Notes under the pieces: generated by a model
What the model was told of the DNA's origin: nothing
The model's database searches: none
What the model saw: the letters and a program-made list of their open reading frames with translations, nothing else
NCBI RefSeq assembly: GCF_009834785.1
Contig: NZ_WUYX01000044.1
Span: forward strand, 1 to 64,000
From: Natronorubrum halalkaliphilum
GTDB taxonomy: Archaea > Halobacteriota > Halobacteria > Halobacteriales > Natrialbaceae
DNA: 64,000 bases
Reading direction: 5' to 3'
Shown here: one piece after another, positions 26,550 to 35,425 of the stretch
Numbering within the stretch: the first letter of the stretch is position 1
How the letters are laid out: each line of letters opens with the position of its first letter
Translations under genes and position numbers: made by a program

Positions 26550-27968
26550 ATGCCCGCCGATAGACGAACCGTCCTGGCGTTGACCGGTGCCCTCCTCGCC
26601 GGCGCTGCCGGCTGTACGAGCAGCGACGACACTGATACCGATGCCGACCCCGACGAATCGGATCCCGTGACGAACGACGGCCCCCTCGAGGGGAACGACG
26701 CCCCCGAGTTCCCGCAACTGGACCTCGGAACCGATCCCGACCTCGAGCCGGATCTGCTCGCCCGGCAGATTCGCGGCAACGTCGCCTTCTCGTTCGATCT
26801 GCTCACGCAACTCCGCGACGACGCCCCGGACGAGAATCTGTTCTACTCGCCCTACAGCGTCTCCGTGGCGCTAGCGATGACCTACGCCGGCGCCCGCGGC
26901 GAGACGGCCGCCGAGATGGCCGACGCGCTACGATACGAACTCGAGGACGGGAACGGAGACGGGGATAACGACCTCCACGCCGCCTTCGGCGCGCTCGAGG
27001 GCGAATTCGAGCGGCGAAACGCCGACGGCGAGGAGGTCGACGCGCCGGAGTGGGACGACGAGGAGCGCGACGACGAGTTGGGGTATCAACTTTCGAGTGC
27101 GAACGCCGTCTGGATGGACGAGGAAAACGCCACGAGCGACGACTACCTCGAGTTGCTCGCGGCCTACTACGAGGCCGGCGAGAACCTCGTCGACTTCGCG
27201 GGCAGTCCCGAGGAGGCCCGAGAAGAAATCAACGCGTGGGTCGAGGAGGAAACGAACGACCGGATCGAGGACCTCTTGCCCGAGGGATCGATCGACGGCT
27301 CGACCCGGCTCGTCCTGACCAACGCCGTCTACTTCCTCGCCGCGTGGGAGCACGACTTCGACCCCGCAGCGACGGAACCGGCGACGTTCACGAGCCTCGA
27401 CGGGAACGAAACCGACGTCGAGATGATGCACCAGACCGCGGAACTACGCTACGCCGAGATCGGCAGCCATCAGGTGGTCGAACTCCCCTACGCCAACGAG
27501 GACACGAGCATGATCGTCGTCCTCCCCGCCGAGGGCGAGTTCGAATCGTTCCAGGCGTCGCTTTCGGTCGATCGACTGGCGACGATGCTCGAGGAACTGT
27601 CCCGGCCCCAGGTCGACCTCGCGCTCCCCAAATTCGGAATCGAATCGAAGTTCAGTCTCGTCGAGATCATGCAGGAGCTGGGAATGGAACGCGCCTTCGG
27701 CCCCGGTGCGGACTTCAGTGGGATGGTGGACGGAAACGGAAGCGGGCTGTTCGTCGACGATATCATCCACCAGAGCTTCGTTGAAGTCGACGAGGAGGGA
27801 ACCGAGGCGGCGGCCGCGACGGCGGTCGTGATGGACGAGTCCGCGCCGCCGGAGCAAGTCGAGATGACCGTCGATCGCCCGTTCCTGTTTTACATCCGCG
27901 ATCGGCCGACCGAGACGCCGCTGTTCGTCGGTCGCGTGGTCGACGGGGAGACGCTGCAATTAGAGTGA
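26550..27968 (+). CDS. Serpin-family protease inhibitor, predicted lipoprotein
   Basis: The 472-residue protein has a lipobox signal (LLAGAAGC near residue 22) and an acidic linker. A full serpin domain follows from about residue 65: NLFYSPYSVSVALAMTYAGARGET, TNAVYFLAAWEHDFDP, VVELPYANEDTSMIVVLP, and the C-terminal RPFLFYIRDRPTETPLFVGRVV. The reactive-centre hinge is EEGTEAAAATAVV, with small residues that permit loop insertion, so it should be inhibitory. Counting from the hinge puts P1 at or near Ser in MDESAPP. Probable target: secreted subtilisin-like or other serine/cysteine proteases. Confidence 0.93.
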   Translation: MPADRRTVLALTGALLAGAAGCTSSDDTDTDADPDESDPVTNDGPLEGNDAPEFPQLDLGTDPDLEPDLLARQIRGNVAFSFDLLTQLRDDAPDENLFYSPYSVSVALAMTYAGARGETAAEMADALRYELEDGNGDGDNDLHAAFGALEGEFERRNADGEEVDAPEWDDEERDDELGYQLSSANAVWMDEENATSDDYLELLAAYYEAGENLVDFAGSPEEAREEINAWVEEETNDRIEDLLPEGSIDGSTRLVLTNAVYFLAAWEHDFDPAATEPATFTSLDGNETDVEMMHQTAELRYAEIGSHQVVELPYANEDTSMIVVLPAEGEFESFQASLSVDRLATMLEELSRPQVDLALPKFGIESKFSLVEIMQELGMERAFGPGADFSGMVDGNGSGLFVDDIIHQSFVEVDEEGTEAAAATAVVMDESAPPEQVEMTVDRPFLFYIRDRPTETPLFVGRVVDGETLQLE

Positions 27969-27977
27969 GGGGCAACC

Positions 27978-28697
27978 TCAATCGTCGACGTTCTCGGCCG
28001 GGAGCGGCTCCTCGAGGTCATGCGCCCCATCGAGGCCGCCGTTCGCCACCGCGTGCTCGAGCAGCGACGCGAGTTCGTCCTGCTGGCAGTGGAGTTCGTC
28101 GTACCGATCGAACAACCGCTCGATATCCGCGAACACCGGGTCCGGGAGGTCGCCGTGCTCGAGTTGCATCACCGGCTCGTCTTCGGATCGGTGGACCGCC
28201 TTCGCGGGGATACCCACGATCGTCGAGTTCGGCGCGTGGGACTCGAGCACCACTGAGTTGGCACCGATCTTCGAATTTCCACCGATCTCGATGGGGCCGA
28301 GCAGCGCCGCGCCGGCACCGACGACGACGTTGTCGCCGAGCGTCGGATGGCGTTTCGTCGCCTCGAGTGACGTTCCCCCGAGCGTGCAGCCGTGGTACAG
28401 CAGTACGTCGTCCCCGATCTCGGTCGTCTCGCCGATGACGACGCCGGAGCCGTGATCGATGAAGAATCGCCGGCCGATCGTCGCCCCTGGGTGGATCTCG
28501 ATTCCGGTTAGCCACCGCGAGACGTGGGAGACGAAGCGCGCGGTCGTGGCGAAGCCGCGGTTCCAGAGTCGATGGGCGAGCCGGTGACACCAGATCGCGT
28601 GCAGGCCCGGGTAGCAGGTGAGTACCTCGAGCGTCCCCTTCGCCGCCGGGTCTTTCGAGAACGCCGTCCGGACGTCCTCGCGGATTCGTTTAATCAC
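27978..28697 (-). CDS. cysE: Serine O-acetyltransferase
   Basis: The 239-residue enzyme makes O-acetylserine for cysteine synthesis. It has an N-terminal helical domain ([26 protein letters not shown]) and then a left-handed hexapeptide beta-helix with [26 protein letters not shown] (catalytic His/Asp), [11 protein letters not shown] and [17 protein letters not shown]. The C-terminal tail of about 70 residues is acidic. I prefer the GTG at 28697 (VIKRIREDV), where family members begin; an in-frame ATG at 28748 would add 17 unrelated residues. Confidence 0.9.
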   Translation of the reverse strand: MIKRIREDVRTAFSKDPAAKGTLEVLTCYPGLHAIWCHRLAHRLWNRGFATTARFVSHVSRWLTGIEIHPGATIGRRFFIDHGSGVVIGETTEIGDDVLLYHGCTLGGTSLEATKRHPTLGDNVVVGAGAALLGPIEIGGNSKIGANSVVLESHAPNSTIVGIPAKAVHRSEDEPVMQLEHGDLPDPVFADIERLFDRYDELHCQQDELASLLEHAVANGGLDGAHDLEEPLPAENVDD

Positions 28698-29047
28698 CGA
28701 TCTCACCCGACAGTTCGATCGAGCAGTGCCAATCCTTGGTATCGCCACAGGTGGCTACGACGGTAATCGACTCGAAGGGCTCGATCGAATTCATCGGACC
28801 GAGCCGAGGACCGATCGGTCAAAACCCATCGCGTCACTGTGTCCATCACATCGACGAGAACGTACAGTCCCGCCTCGCTCGGCAGATGACGTCCGTCCAG
28901 CGTTCTGAGCCACATTATTCGTTACTCTCGTGGATACACTCTTCATCTCCCGTCCGGAATCTCATTCATTCACACCACTACGCAGTAGGCCCAGAGATGA
29001 AATAACCTGATCACCTGATGGACAATGGTTGGCTGTCTTCGACTGAT

Positions 29048-29143
29048 AGGGATTATCGTAGCCGTCGGAGGTTTCGAAGCCTCGACCGTCTACCTGTATC
29101 TCGGATTCTCGTGAGAAAACTACGAACTCCTACGATAATCCCT
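29048..29143. repeat. 96-bp element with perfect 14-bp terminal inverted repeats
   Basis: Ends are AGGGATTATCGTAG and CTACGATAATCCCT, exact reverse complements. The interior (68 bp) is non-coding. The shape is that of a very small MITE. No flanking target duplication is obvious. Confidence 0.6.
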
Positions 29144-29229
29144 GTAAATGGCAACGAGCGAGGAATGACAGTCGGAGCAGCGGTTCCACATTGGAAAATG
29201 GATTGGAGTACGACTCTCGAGATCGACTG

Positions 29230-29311
29230 ATACGAATTGCTGTACCGATCCACCGGTACAACCGCCGCCAGCGTCGCGGTTGTGCCGAAAATGACTGACA
29301 GCAAACCGTAT
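29230..29311. repeat. 82-bp palindromic repeat, copy 3 (class B)
   Basis: Ends ATACGAATTGCTGTA and TGACAGCAAACCGTAT, with an inner stem CGGTACAACCGC/GCGGTTGTGCCG. The first base overlaps the TGA of a plus-strand frame. Compared with class A the ends are the same but swapped in orientation, and the stem is different. Confidence 0.8.
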
Positions 29312-29465
29312 GAATCACTCCGGTTCAAGCGTCGTCCGTGTTCGCTCGAACGATGGGTAATGTAGTCGACCGTGAGGTCGGCTACTCTTCGGCCTCGGGT
29401 TCTTCTTCGTCTTCCGGTTGAACGGCCACTCCTGCATCAGCTTCAACCGCCGTAGTGACTTCCAC

Positions 29466-30116
29466 CTAGGCGTAGTTCTCCGCACACCGGTTCGGATTCT
29501 CCTGTCCGCCTGCACTGACGATCGCACTACCCTCCGGCACCTCGAAGCAGTACACGGCGTCCCAGTCACGGACCGCTGGGTCGTTCCGGTTGGATTCGGT
29601 ATTGGTAGAGCCGGTCTGGGTGACTCCGTTTGCATCGACGTACGTCACAGAGGTGCCCTGTGTATCGGAGCACACCTGGCTGCAGCCGTAGAAGTTGACT
29701 CGTCCCTCTCCACCGTTCCCGCACCTGAAGAACGAAACGTTACTGATATCCTGACCAGTGGGAGAGTTAACAGTTATCTGACCATTGGTTCCCGAATAGC
29801 TGACCGGGTAGCAACACGTCGCGACTTTGACGGCGACGCTGTCGAACTCGGCGGCTGATTCGGGGACACTGATAGTGACGCTCTGTCCTGACGCGTCGAC
29901 TTTGGCCAAGAAGTCGCAACTCGGGTGTGCACATTGACACATGTCGTCTCCCGTCCCGGCACTACATCCCCCCTCCGCACAGGCCTGCTGCGCTGTGACC
30001 GCTCCGGGGAACACTCCCCCAACGGCCGCTGTCGCGCCTATCGCTTTCATTACCGATCGCCGGTTTGGACTATACCGGTCGGGCGACTCCTCGTCTACTG
30101 ATTTGAATTCGTCCAT
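29466..30116 (-). CDS. Cys-rich Tat-exported protein, possibly truncated by TAG
   Basis: The 216-residue protein has a twin-arginine signal (RRSVMKAIGATAAVGG, cleavage likely after TAQQ). The mature part is unusually rich in Cys (CAEGGCSAG, CQCAHPSC, ATCCYPVS, FFRCGNGG, YGCSQVC, YCFEV, NRCAENYA), which suggests disulfides or metal binding. It ends at TAG (29466-29468). Directly after this stop the same frame runs on for 27 acidic codons (Glu-rich, ending EEEPEAEE) to a second TAG at 29382, as a normal haloarchaeal C-terminus would. A recent nonsense change is the simplest reading. Family not recognised. Confidence 0.75.
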   Translation of the reverse strand: MDEFKSVDEESPDRYSPNRRSVMKAIGATAAVGGVFPGAVTAQQACAEGGCSAGTGDDMCQCAHPSCDFLAKVDASGQSVTISVPESAAEFDSVAVKVATCCYPVSYSGTNGQITVNSPTGQDISNVSFFRCGNGGEGRVNFYGCSQVCSDTQGTSVTYVDANGVTQTGSTNTESNRNDPAVRDWDAVYCFEVPEGSAIVSAGGQENPNRCAENYA

Positions 30117-30790
30117 TGTTATCACCGAAAACCGTCGATCGAGCGCATGCGAGCCCTGTCGCATCTCTACGTTAGAAGGTCGGCTTTCACTGTAGAGTAG
30201 GCTCACAAGCCGGATAATGGTAGAACCTTGTCCATCAGGTGTTGTGCGCCACAGCGGAATAAATTCGAGATCGCGACCCGATTCGACGTCGACGCTCGAG
30301 CGAGCATCCGCGTCGATAACTGCTGATCTCACTCGTGCACCCCCCGGACTCCGCGATAACCGGCAGCCTCATACGGATTGCTGTACCGACGTACCGGCGC
30401 AATTGCCGCCCGGATCGCGGTTGCGCCGGAAATGGCTGACAGTAAACCGTACCAGTACCGCGTTCTCGCCCGGCGTGAACCGTTCCCGCGCTGTCTTTTT
30501 GTAGTAGCTACTGAAAGCCAATTCACGCCTGATCGCACGACAGCTGTGCGATCAACCCGTATCGGTGCTCAAAACGTTTGGCGGTGGTCATCCGATACAG
30601 CAAACCTTGTAGATCAGGTATCTCGGTTATACGCTTGCTGGCAGTACTAACGAACAGAAATCCGACCCGTCGTCGTGACCGCTTTTCGGGGCCAACCGGA
30701 CGATAGTGCGTCCGATCGGTCCGATGACGGACGACGGGTTCCGGAGAACGCGGTCGCCGACCTGTCGGCACACCGCGGGAGCATACTGTA
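30117..30790. other. Spacer with one palindromic repeat
   Basis: Contains the repeat at 30371-30452. The minus-strand frame of the Cys-rich gene stays open upstream of its ATG to 30332 with a fairly normal composition, so a longer N-terminus cannot be fully excluded. The Tat signal nevertheless fixes the start well. Nothing else is supported. Confidence 0.4.
30371..30452. repeat. 82-bp palindromic repeat, copy 4 (class B)
   Basis: Ends ATACGGATTGCTGTA and TGACAGTAAACCGTA. The inner stem is CCGGCGCAA/TTGCGCCGG with a second stem CCGC/GCGG inside. Its right end matches the reverse complement of the left end of class A copies. Confidence 0.8.
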
Positions 30791-31600
30791 ATGACCATCG
30801 CACACTCACTCGAACCGATTCGCCGACCCGAGTACACGGGCGAGAACCGCTGCGTCCCGTGTACGGTCCTGAATGTCCTACTTGCCGCCGTCGTGAGCGC
30901 GGCGATCGGCCTCGTCTCGCCCTCGCTGATGGCAGGCTCGTTCGTCGCCTTCCTCGGAGCGATCTACCTCCGCGGGTACCTCGTGCCTGGGACCCCAGAA
31001 CTGACGAAGCGGTACCTCTCGGAGCGCGTCCTGGCCCTGTTCGGGAAGTCCGTGATCGACGACCCGATCGCCGCGCTCCACGGAGACGAGATCGATGCCG
31101 AAGCCCTTCTACTGGAAGTGGGCACGGTGATCGACTGCCCCGACGGCGACGACCTCTGCCTCGAGCCGGGATTCCACGACGCGTGGATCGATCGAATCCG
31201 GCGGGAAACCGCGGCCGACGACGTCGTAAGGGCCTTCGACGTGACGGCCGCAGGCGGCGAACTCACGCTCGAGGACCGCGAGCACTCGTTCGTCGTCGAG
31301 GCCGGCGGGATTCCGATCGGCTGGTGGGAGTCCCGCACTGCGTTCGTCGCGGATGTGGCCGCCGGCCGTGAACTGAAGCGGCGCTACCCGGGGTGGAACG
31401 ACCTCGAGAACGCGGAGCGCACTCGCGTGCTGGGTTCGCTGCGGGTCTTCCTCGAGCACTGTCCCACTTGCGACGGCACGCTCGAGTTAGGGACCGAAAC
31501 GGTGTCCTCGTGTTGTTCCTCGTACGACGTCGTTGCGCTGGCCTGCACCGACTGCGACGCGCGCCTGTTCGAGTTTGACGCCGGGGCGCTCGAGGCGTAG
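30791..31600 (+). CDS. Haloarchaeal membrane protein with C-terminal zinc-ribbon-like domain
   Basis: The 269-residue protein begins EYTGENRCVPCTVLN (CxxC), followed by two membrane helices (about 27-65). A cytoplasmic domain of unknown fold (about 80-210) includes GIPIGWWESRTAF. A C-terminal ribbon has four Cys: HCPTC near 223, and SCCSSYDV and CTDCDARLFEF near 245-262. I recognise it as a family widespread in haloarchaea but without known function. It lies directly upstream of tatA, separated by 85 bp. Confidence 0.75.
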   Translation: MTIAHSLEPIRRPEYTGENRCVPCTVLNVLLAAVVSAAIGLVSPSLMAGSFVAFLGAIYLRGYLVPGTPELTKRYLSERVLALFGKSVIDDPIAALHGDEIDAEALLLEVGTVIDCPDGDDLCLEPGFHDAWIDRIRRETAADDVVRAFDVTAAGGELTLEDREHSFVVEAGGIPIGWWESRTAFVADVAAGRELKRRYPGWNDLENAERTRVLGSLRVFLEHCPTCDGTLELGTETVSSCCSSYDVVALACTDCDARLFEFDAGALEA

Positions 31601-31685
31601 CGCGATCGATTTTCACAGGTTGCGAGTCGGCCATTATACACTCGGCTCCTAGTTCAACCGTGTCTCCCGCGTAGAGAGTACCGTG

Positions 31686-31967
31686 ATGACGTACGAGATA
31701 CCGCTGTTTATGATGCCCGGCGGCCCGGAACTGCTGATTGTTTTCTTCATCGCCGTTCTGCTGTTCGGATCGGCTAAACTCCCGGGACTGGCCCGCGCGG
31801 CCGGCGAATCGATGGGCGAGTTTCAGAAGGGACGCGTCGCGGTCGAGCGGGAACTGGACGAAATTCGGCGCGGGTCCACAACACAGTCGACGATCGACGA
31901 CAAACCGTCTACCGACGCCGCGGTCGCGGAACCGGGTTCCGAGCCGTCGGTCGACGCTGCCGACTGA
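31686..31967 (+). CDS. tatA: Sec-independent translocase TatA/E
   Basis: The 93-residue protein has one N-terminal membrane helix (GGPELLIVFFIAVLLFGSAKLPGLAR), the FG hinge and an amphipathic helix (AAGESMGEFQKGRVAVEREL), then an acidic tail. This is the pore-forming component of the twin-arginine translocase, which haloarchaea use for most secreted proteins, including several in this window. A GTG directly precedes the ATG used here; the ATG at 31686 is the more likely start. Confidence 0.92.
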   Translation: MTYEIPLFMMPGGPELLIVFFIAVLLFGSAKLPGLARAAGESMGEFQKGRVAVERELDEIRRGSTTQSTIDDKPSTDAAVAEPGSEPSVDAAD

Positions 31968-32054
31968 AGGGTTTTTGTACAAAATTGAACGCTGACTAAC
32001 GTTTTCAGCAGCCTCGAACTGCCACCGGACGAGCTACCTACCGAATCAGAACGC

Positions 32055-32249
32055 TCACCGCCACTCCGCGAGTTCGACGGCGGTGGTCGACTCGAGCCAC
32101 TGCGTCGACGGTCGCCGAACGCTACAGAGAATGTAGGACCCTCCCGACATCATGTACAGCTCGTCCACACTGGTTCGGCGCGGGTTCTCCGCCCCGCGGT
32201 TCGTTCGCGCTCGGCCGCCGTCTTCGTTCCGTTCGGACACGTTCGTCAC
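32055..32249 (-). CDS. Small haloarchaeal protein, unknown
   Basis: The 64-residue protein has a hydrophilic N-terminus and a compact C-terminal half containing DELYMMSGGSYILCSVRRPSTQWLES. The second half looks like a conserved short domain. Similar small genes are often found beside Bat-type regulators, and one lies 100 bp upstream on the same strand. Moderate support only. Confidence 0.5.
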   Translation of the reverse strand: MTNVSERNEDGGRARTNRGAENPRRTSVDELYMMSGGSYILCSVRRPSTQWLESTTAVELAEWR

Positions 32250-32348
32250 CTTTCTATCGAGAGTATACGTCCGCTATGCGGGTAACTCGAGAACATGACA
32301 GGTAATGGCCGTTCGGACGGAGGCATCCGTCGGTACCCAACACGCCGG

Positions 32349-33014
32349 TCAGTCGTCGACCGAACTCGCCGCCAGGAGCGTGTGTCGCGTGAGGTTGGCG
32401 ATGCCCCGACGGAGCCGTTCGGTCACCGCCTGTGAGGAGATATCCAGTTGCTCGGCCAGTTCGGCCGTGGTACACCGACGAGGAATGTCGTAGTACCCCC
32501 GTTCGACTGCGAGCGAGAGCGCCTCCTGCTGACTGGCCGTGAGTCCGTACTGGGGCTCCTCGCCCGGTTCGCTTCCGTGATAAATCCGCTGAACGTGAAA
32601 ATCGAACGGTCCGGCCTCGACGGCCCGTCTGAACGTCGACAGGTGCTGGTGGTGTGAAAACCTGACGACGAACTCCCAGCGATCCCGTCGACAGACGGCG
32701 CGTAAAATGTGTCCGTTCGCGTCGCGGATCGCGCCAAAGATGGCGTCACTCGAGTCGTCCCAGTCGAGAGCGACCAGCGTCGCCCGCCCCGTCCGTTCCA
32801 CGACGTCGACTGCGATGACGGTCGATCTGTCGCGCAACTGGTCGACAATCGGGTCGACGTCCGCCGCGTGAATCCAGAAGAACGGTACCGATTCGGACCG
32901 GGTCGGAACCAGCGTCTCGAGTTCGATCGTCGGAGACTCGTCGGAACCGGCCTGCGACACGGCTCCGAGTTCGCAGGCTGTCGCCGGAACGTCGAACGTG
33001 AGTATAACGGCCAT
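32349..33014 (-). CDS. Bat-type HTH regulator (HTH_10)
   Basis: The 221-residue protein has an N-terminal bacterio-opsin-activator-like ligand or sensor domain (about 1-155) including PFFWIHAADVD. A C-terminal HTH_10 follows, with GLTASQQEALSLAVERGYYDIPRRCTTAELAEQLDISSQAVTERLRRG (in pieces, residues 165-215). Regulators of this class respond to redox or small-molecule cues in haloarchaea. Target unknown. Confidence 0.87.
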   Translation of the reverse strand: MAVILTFDVPATACELGAVSQAGSDESPTIELETLVPTRSESVPFFWIHAADVDPIVDQLRDRSTVIAVDVVERTGRATLVALDWDDSSDAIFGAIRDANGHILRAVCRRDRWEFVVRFSHHQHLSTFRRAVEAGPFDFHVQRIYHGSEPGEEPQYGLTASQQEALSLAVERGYYDIPRRCTTAELAEQLDISSQAVTERLRRGIANLTRHTLLAASSVDD

Positions 33015-33087
33015 TCCAATGCGCGAGAGACCACCACGTCCGTACGCAAAAGCATGACAGTCAATATCACATAGCGCCCACCCAAGA

Positions 33088-34014
33088 TTATCTCGAACAG
33101 ACCGTTATTCTAACCGACTCGCCGCGTTCGAACCCGTGATCCGGACAGATCAGTTTCGCCCCGAAGTCGGCGTCTCGAGCGCAGAACAGCGACAGACCGG
33201 TAATCGCCTCGCCGTTCGCGGTGACGACCACGTCGTCCCACTCGATCGTCCGACCTCGAGCGACGCCGAGTCGGTCGCCGTTCAGCGAGACGGGCGTCGG
33301 TTCGCACTCGAGCGCCTCGGCTCGGCCGTGAACCCCACCGCCGTCGTAGTGCGGGAGCCCCCCGTCGAGGACCCCGCCACCGTCGGAGCACCGCTTCGAC
33401 GAGGATCGCCTCGTTTTACTCGGCTCACCGCCGTCGGCCCGAACCCCCACGAACGTCTCGCCCGGGTCGGGATGCGTCGGCGCGTCGAGAACCGCGTAGG
33501 TCTCGCCAGTCGAAACGACGGTCCCGGTTCCGTCCCACTCGAGCGGCCGAATCTCGACCCCGAGTTCGAGCGGGAGCGAACCCGACGCCCGGTGGGGGTT
33601 CTGATCAGCCCGCCGAAAGCCGACGTGGAGGTGGTTGTCGACCCACGGCGCGAAGAAACCGGCGCGGACGAGTTCGCCCAGCGACTCGCCGCGTTCGACC
33701 CGCTGGCCGGCCTCGACTGCAGGCTCGACGTGGAGGACGCGGGCCGTCAGCCCCTCGAGCTCCGCGGGCCCGTCGCACTCGAGCAGGATCAGATGATCGT
33801 GCTCGGGCGCGTACGGTTTCGGCGGTGCCCGAACGGCTCTGGTCTCGAGGACGGTCCCAGAGACGGGACTCGGAGCGACCGTCGTGCGCCCGTCCCGAAG
33901 CGTTCCGGGATACAGGTCGATCGCACAGCCCTCGTCGTGGGCGGGGTACGGCGAGTTGTACAGCGAGAAGCGCTGGTACTGGGCCAACACTGCCTCGGGA
34001 AGCGTCGCGGCCAT
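33088..34014 (-). CDS. Possible M23/LytM-like domain protein
   Basis: The 308-residue protein has AHDEGCAIDLYPG near residue 25 and a DNHLHVGF (HLH) motif near residue 130. This matches the H(x)nD plus HxH zinc-ligand layout of M23 (lysostaphin-like) folds. In between is the biotinyl/lipoyl-like stretch SPVSGTVLET and VEAGQRVERGESLGELV, common in M23 strands. No signal peptide is seen, so a cytoplasmic role is more likely than wall cleavage. Tentative. Confidence 0.55.
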   Translation of the reverse strand: MAATLPEAVLAQYQRFSLYNSPYPAHDEGCAIDLYPGTLRDGRTTVAPSPVSGTVLETRAVRAPPKPYAPEHDHLILLECDGPAELEGLTARVLHVEPAVEAGQRVERGESLGELVRAGFFAPWVDNHLHVGFRRADQNPHRASGSLPLELGVEIRPLEWDGTGTVVSTGETYAVLDAPTHPDPGETFVGVRADGGEPSKTRRSSSKRCSDGGGVLDGGLPHYDGGGVHGRAEALECEPTPVSLNGDRLGVARGRTIEWDDVVVTANGEAITGLSLFCARDADFGAKLICPDHGFERGESVRITVCSR

Positions 34015-34076
34015 CGGTTGTCAGGTTCGTCTGTGCGACGAGGGTGTTTAGGTCCGTCGGGAACGAGTCCCAAACG

Positions 34077-34826
34077 ATGCGAGTTATCCGCGGGCGCGCG
34101 GCAACAATCGAAGCCGATCGCGACCTCAGTCGACAGCTCCTCTCGTTCGCCGCCGACGGCGACCCCGCAGTTCGAGTCTGGACGCCACACCGTCAGGTCG
34201 CGTTCGGCCGCCGGGACCGACGGCTCGAGGGCTACGACCGGGCCTGCGAACGCGCCCGCGAACGAGCGTTCCCGCCGGTCGAACGCGATGTCGGAGGCCG
34301 CGCGGTCGCCTACGACGGGGAGACGACACTGGCCTTCGCCCGCGCCGAACCGGTCGCGGACTTCCGACGGGGCACCGACGAGCGGTACGAGCGAGCGACG
34401 AACGCCATCGTGGACGCGCTTCGATCCCTCGAGGACGACCTCGAGCCGGTCCGCGGCGAACCGTCGGACTCGTTCTGCCCAGGGACGCACTCGCTCTCGC
34501 ACACGCGCGAGGGGGACGGCGAGGAGCCGGAACGAAAGGTCGTCGGCATCGCCCAGCGTGTCCGTCAGGACGCCGCCGTAACCGCAGGTATCGTCCTCGT
34601 TGCTCGGCGCGAAGAACTGACGGCGACGCTCGAGGACGTCTACGGCGCGCTCGAGGTGCCGTTCGATCCCGAATCAGTCGGTACCGTCGCGGGCGGCGGC
34701 GGCCCGTCGGATCCCTCGGTCGTTCGATCCGCGCTCGAGGACGCCCTCGTCGGCGAGAGAGCGGACGTGACGATCGAACCAGTTAGCGAGACGTACGGAA
34801 ACAGCGACGCAAACGAGAGGAGATAA
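34077..34826 (+). CDS. Lipoate-protein ligase A family protein
   Basis: The 249-residue protein has the BPL/LPL catalytic fold with VERDVGGRAVAYDGETTLAFA (GGR lipoyl-AMP loop) near residues 63-83, SDSFCPGTHSLS, and the Lys-containing RKVVGIAQRVRQDAAVTAGIVLV near residue 158. It is predicted to attach lipoate or octanoate, or to be a related acyltransferase. The short C-terminus lacks the LplA accessory domain. Divergent from the previous gene with 62 bp between starts. Confidence 0.83.
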   Translation: MRVIRGRAATIEADRDLSRQLLSFAADGDPAVRVWTPHRQVAFGRRDRRLEGYDRACERARERAFPPVERDVGGRAVAYDGETTLAFARAEPVADFRRGTDERYERATNAIVDALRSLEDDLEPVRGEPSDSFCPGTHSLSHTREGDGEEPERKVVGIAQRVRQDAAVTAGIVLVARREELTATLEDVYGALEVPFDPESVGTVAGGGGPSDPSVVRSALEDALVGERADVTIEPVSETYGNSDANERR

Positions 34827-34902
34827 CGTTTTTCGTCTCGGTGTCATCGGAGTCGAGTATGCACGCTCGAGTGCGACCGAACGTCAACGCGGAGGGGGAC
34901 CG

Positions 34903-35406
34903 ATGACGTCGAATCTGGAAGACGCGCGCTGGACGGAACTCCTCGAAGACACGACGGCGATCGCCGAGGAGTACCGAGAGAACGGCTGGGACGCCGTGGT
35001 TCTGGATCCCGAGGCGGTTTCGCCGGTCGAGAACGAGGAACGGACCGGGTTCGACGTCCGGGTTTCGGCGGACGAATACGAACTCGTCGAATCGCTGATC
35101 GAACGCGGGGACGTCGCCGTTACTGCAGCCGACGTCTACTATCGGCCGCCCGAGTCCGACGACGAGCCGCGGATCGCGCTCGCCGTCGAGCGCGACGAGG
35201 ACACCGAAACCGCCGTTTTCGTCCCGCTGACTTACGACCTCGCTGAGTCCCGCTCCGTCTTCGAAACGGCACTCAAAACGGAGGAGCTCCTGTTACACGT
35301 CACGACCGAAACGGACGACGCCGACGGCTGGGTCAGCTTTTCCCACGAGGATCCGTCGCTGTTCCTCGAGGAAGCGGACGTTCGCGGTTGGTTCGACGAA
35401 GCGTAA
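34903..35406 (+). CDS. Haloarchaeal protein of unknown function (DUF7529-like)
   Basis: The 167-residue acidic protein has an N-terminal helix (WTELLEDTTAIAEEYRENGWDAVVLDPEAVSP), followed by alternating strands and a conserved-looking EEADVRGWF near the end. I believe this is the DUF7529 type seen across Halobacteria. No catalytic motif is visible. It is convergent with the next gene. Confidence 0.7.
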   Translation: MTSNLEDARWTELLEDTTAIAEEYRENGWDAVVLDPEAVSPVENEERTGFDVRVSADEYELVESLIERGDVAVTAADVYYRPPESDDEPRIALAVERDEDTETAVFVPLTYDLAESRSVFETALKTEELLLHVTTETDDADGWVSFSHEDPSLFLEEADVRGWFDEA

Positions 35407-35425
35407 TCGGCGGCTGCTCGAAACG

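Larger units (their letters stand above)
28698..29465. other. Long spacer with repeats and decayed frames
   Basis: No intact gene is evident. The spacer holds a 96-bp element with perfect 14-bp inverted ends and an 82-bp palindromic repeat (listed separately). A plus-strand frame ending in TGA at 29228-29230 stops exactly at the repeat but has a non-haloarchaeal, Arg-rich composition where the 96-bp element lies. It may be the broken end of an older gene. Bases 29382-29465 continue the next gene's frame past its TAG stop. Confidence 0.5.

Noticed and set aside
28703-28915. Minus-strand 70-codon frame upstream of cysE
   Set aside because: No recognisable domain. It ends just before the preferred cysE start and may be part of an old gene, but I cannot support it.
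29018-29230. Plus-strand 70-codon frame ending at the 82-bp repeat
   Set aside because: Most of it runs through the 96-bp inverted-repeat element. Only the last 25 codons could be genuine, so it is described as spacer rather than as a gene.
29466-29468. TAG decoded as pyrrolysine
   Set aside because: Haloarchaea are not known to carry the pyrrolysine system, and no related gene is seen here. A nonsense change is simpler.
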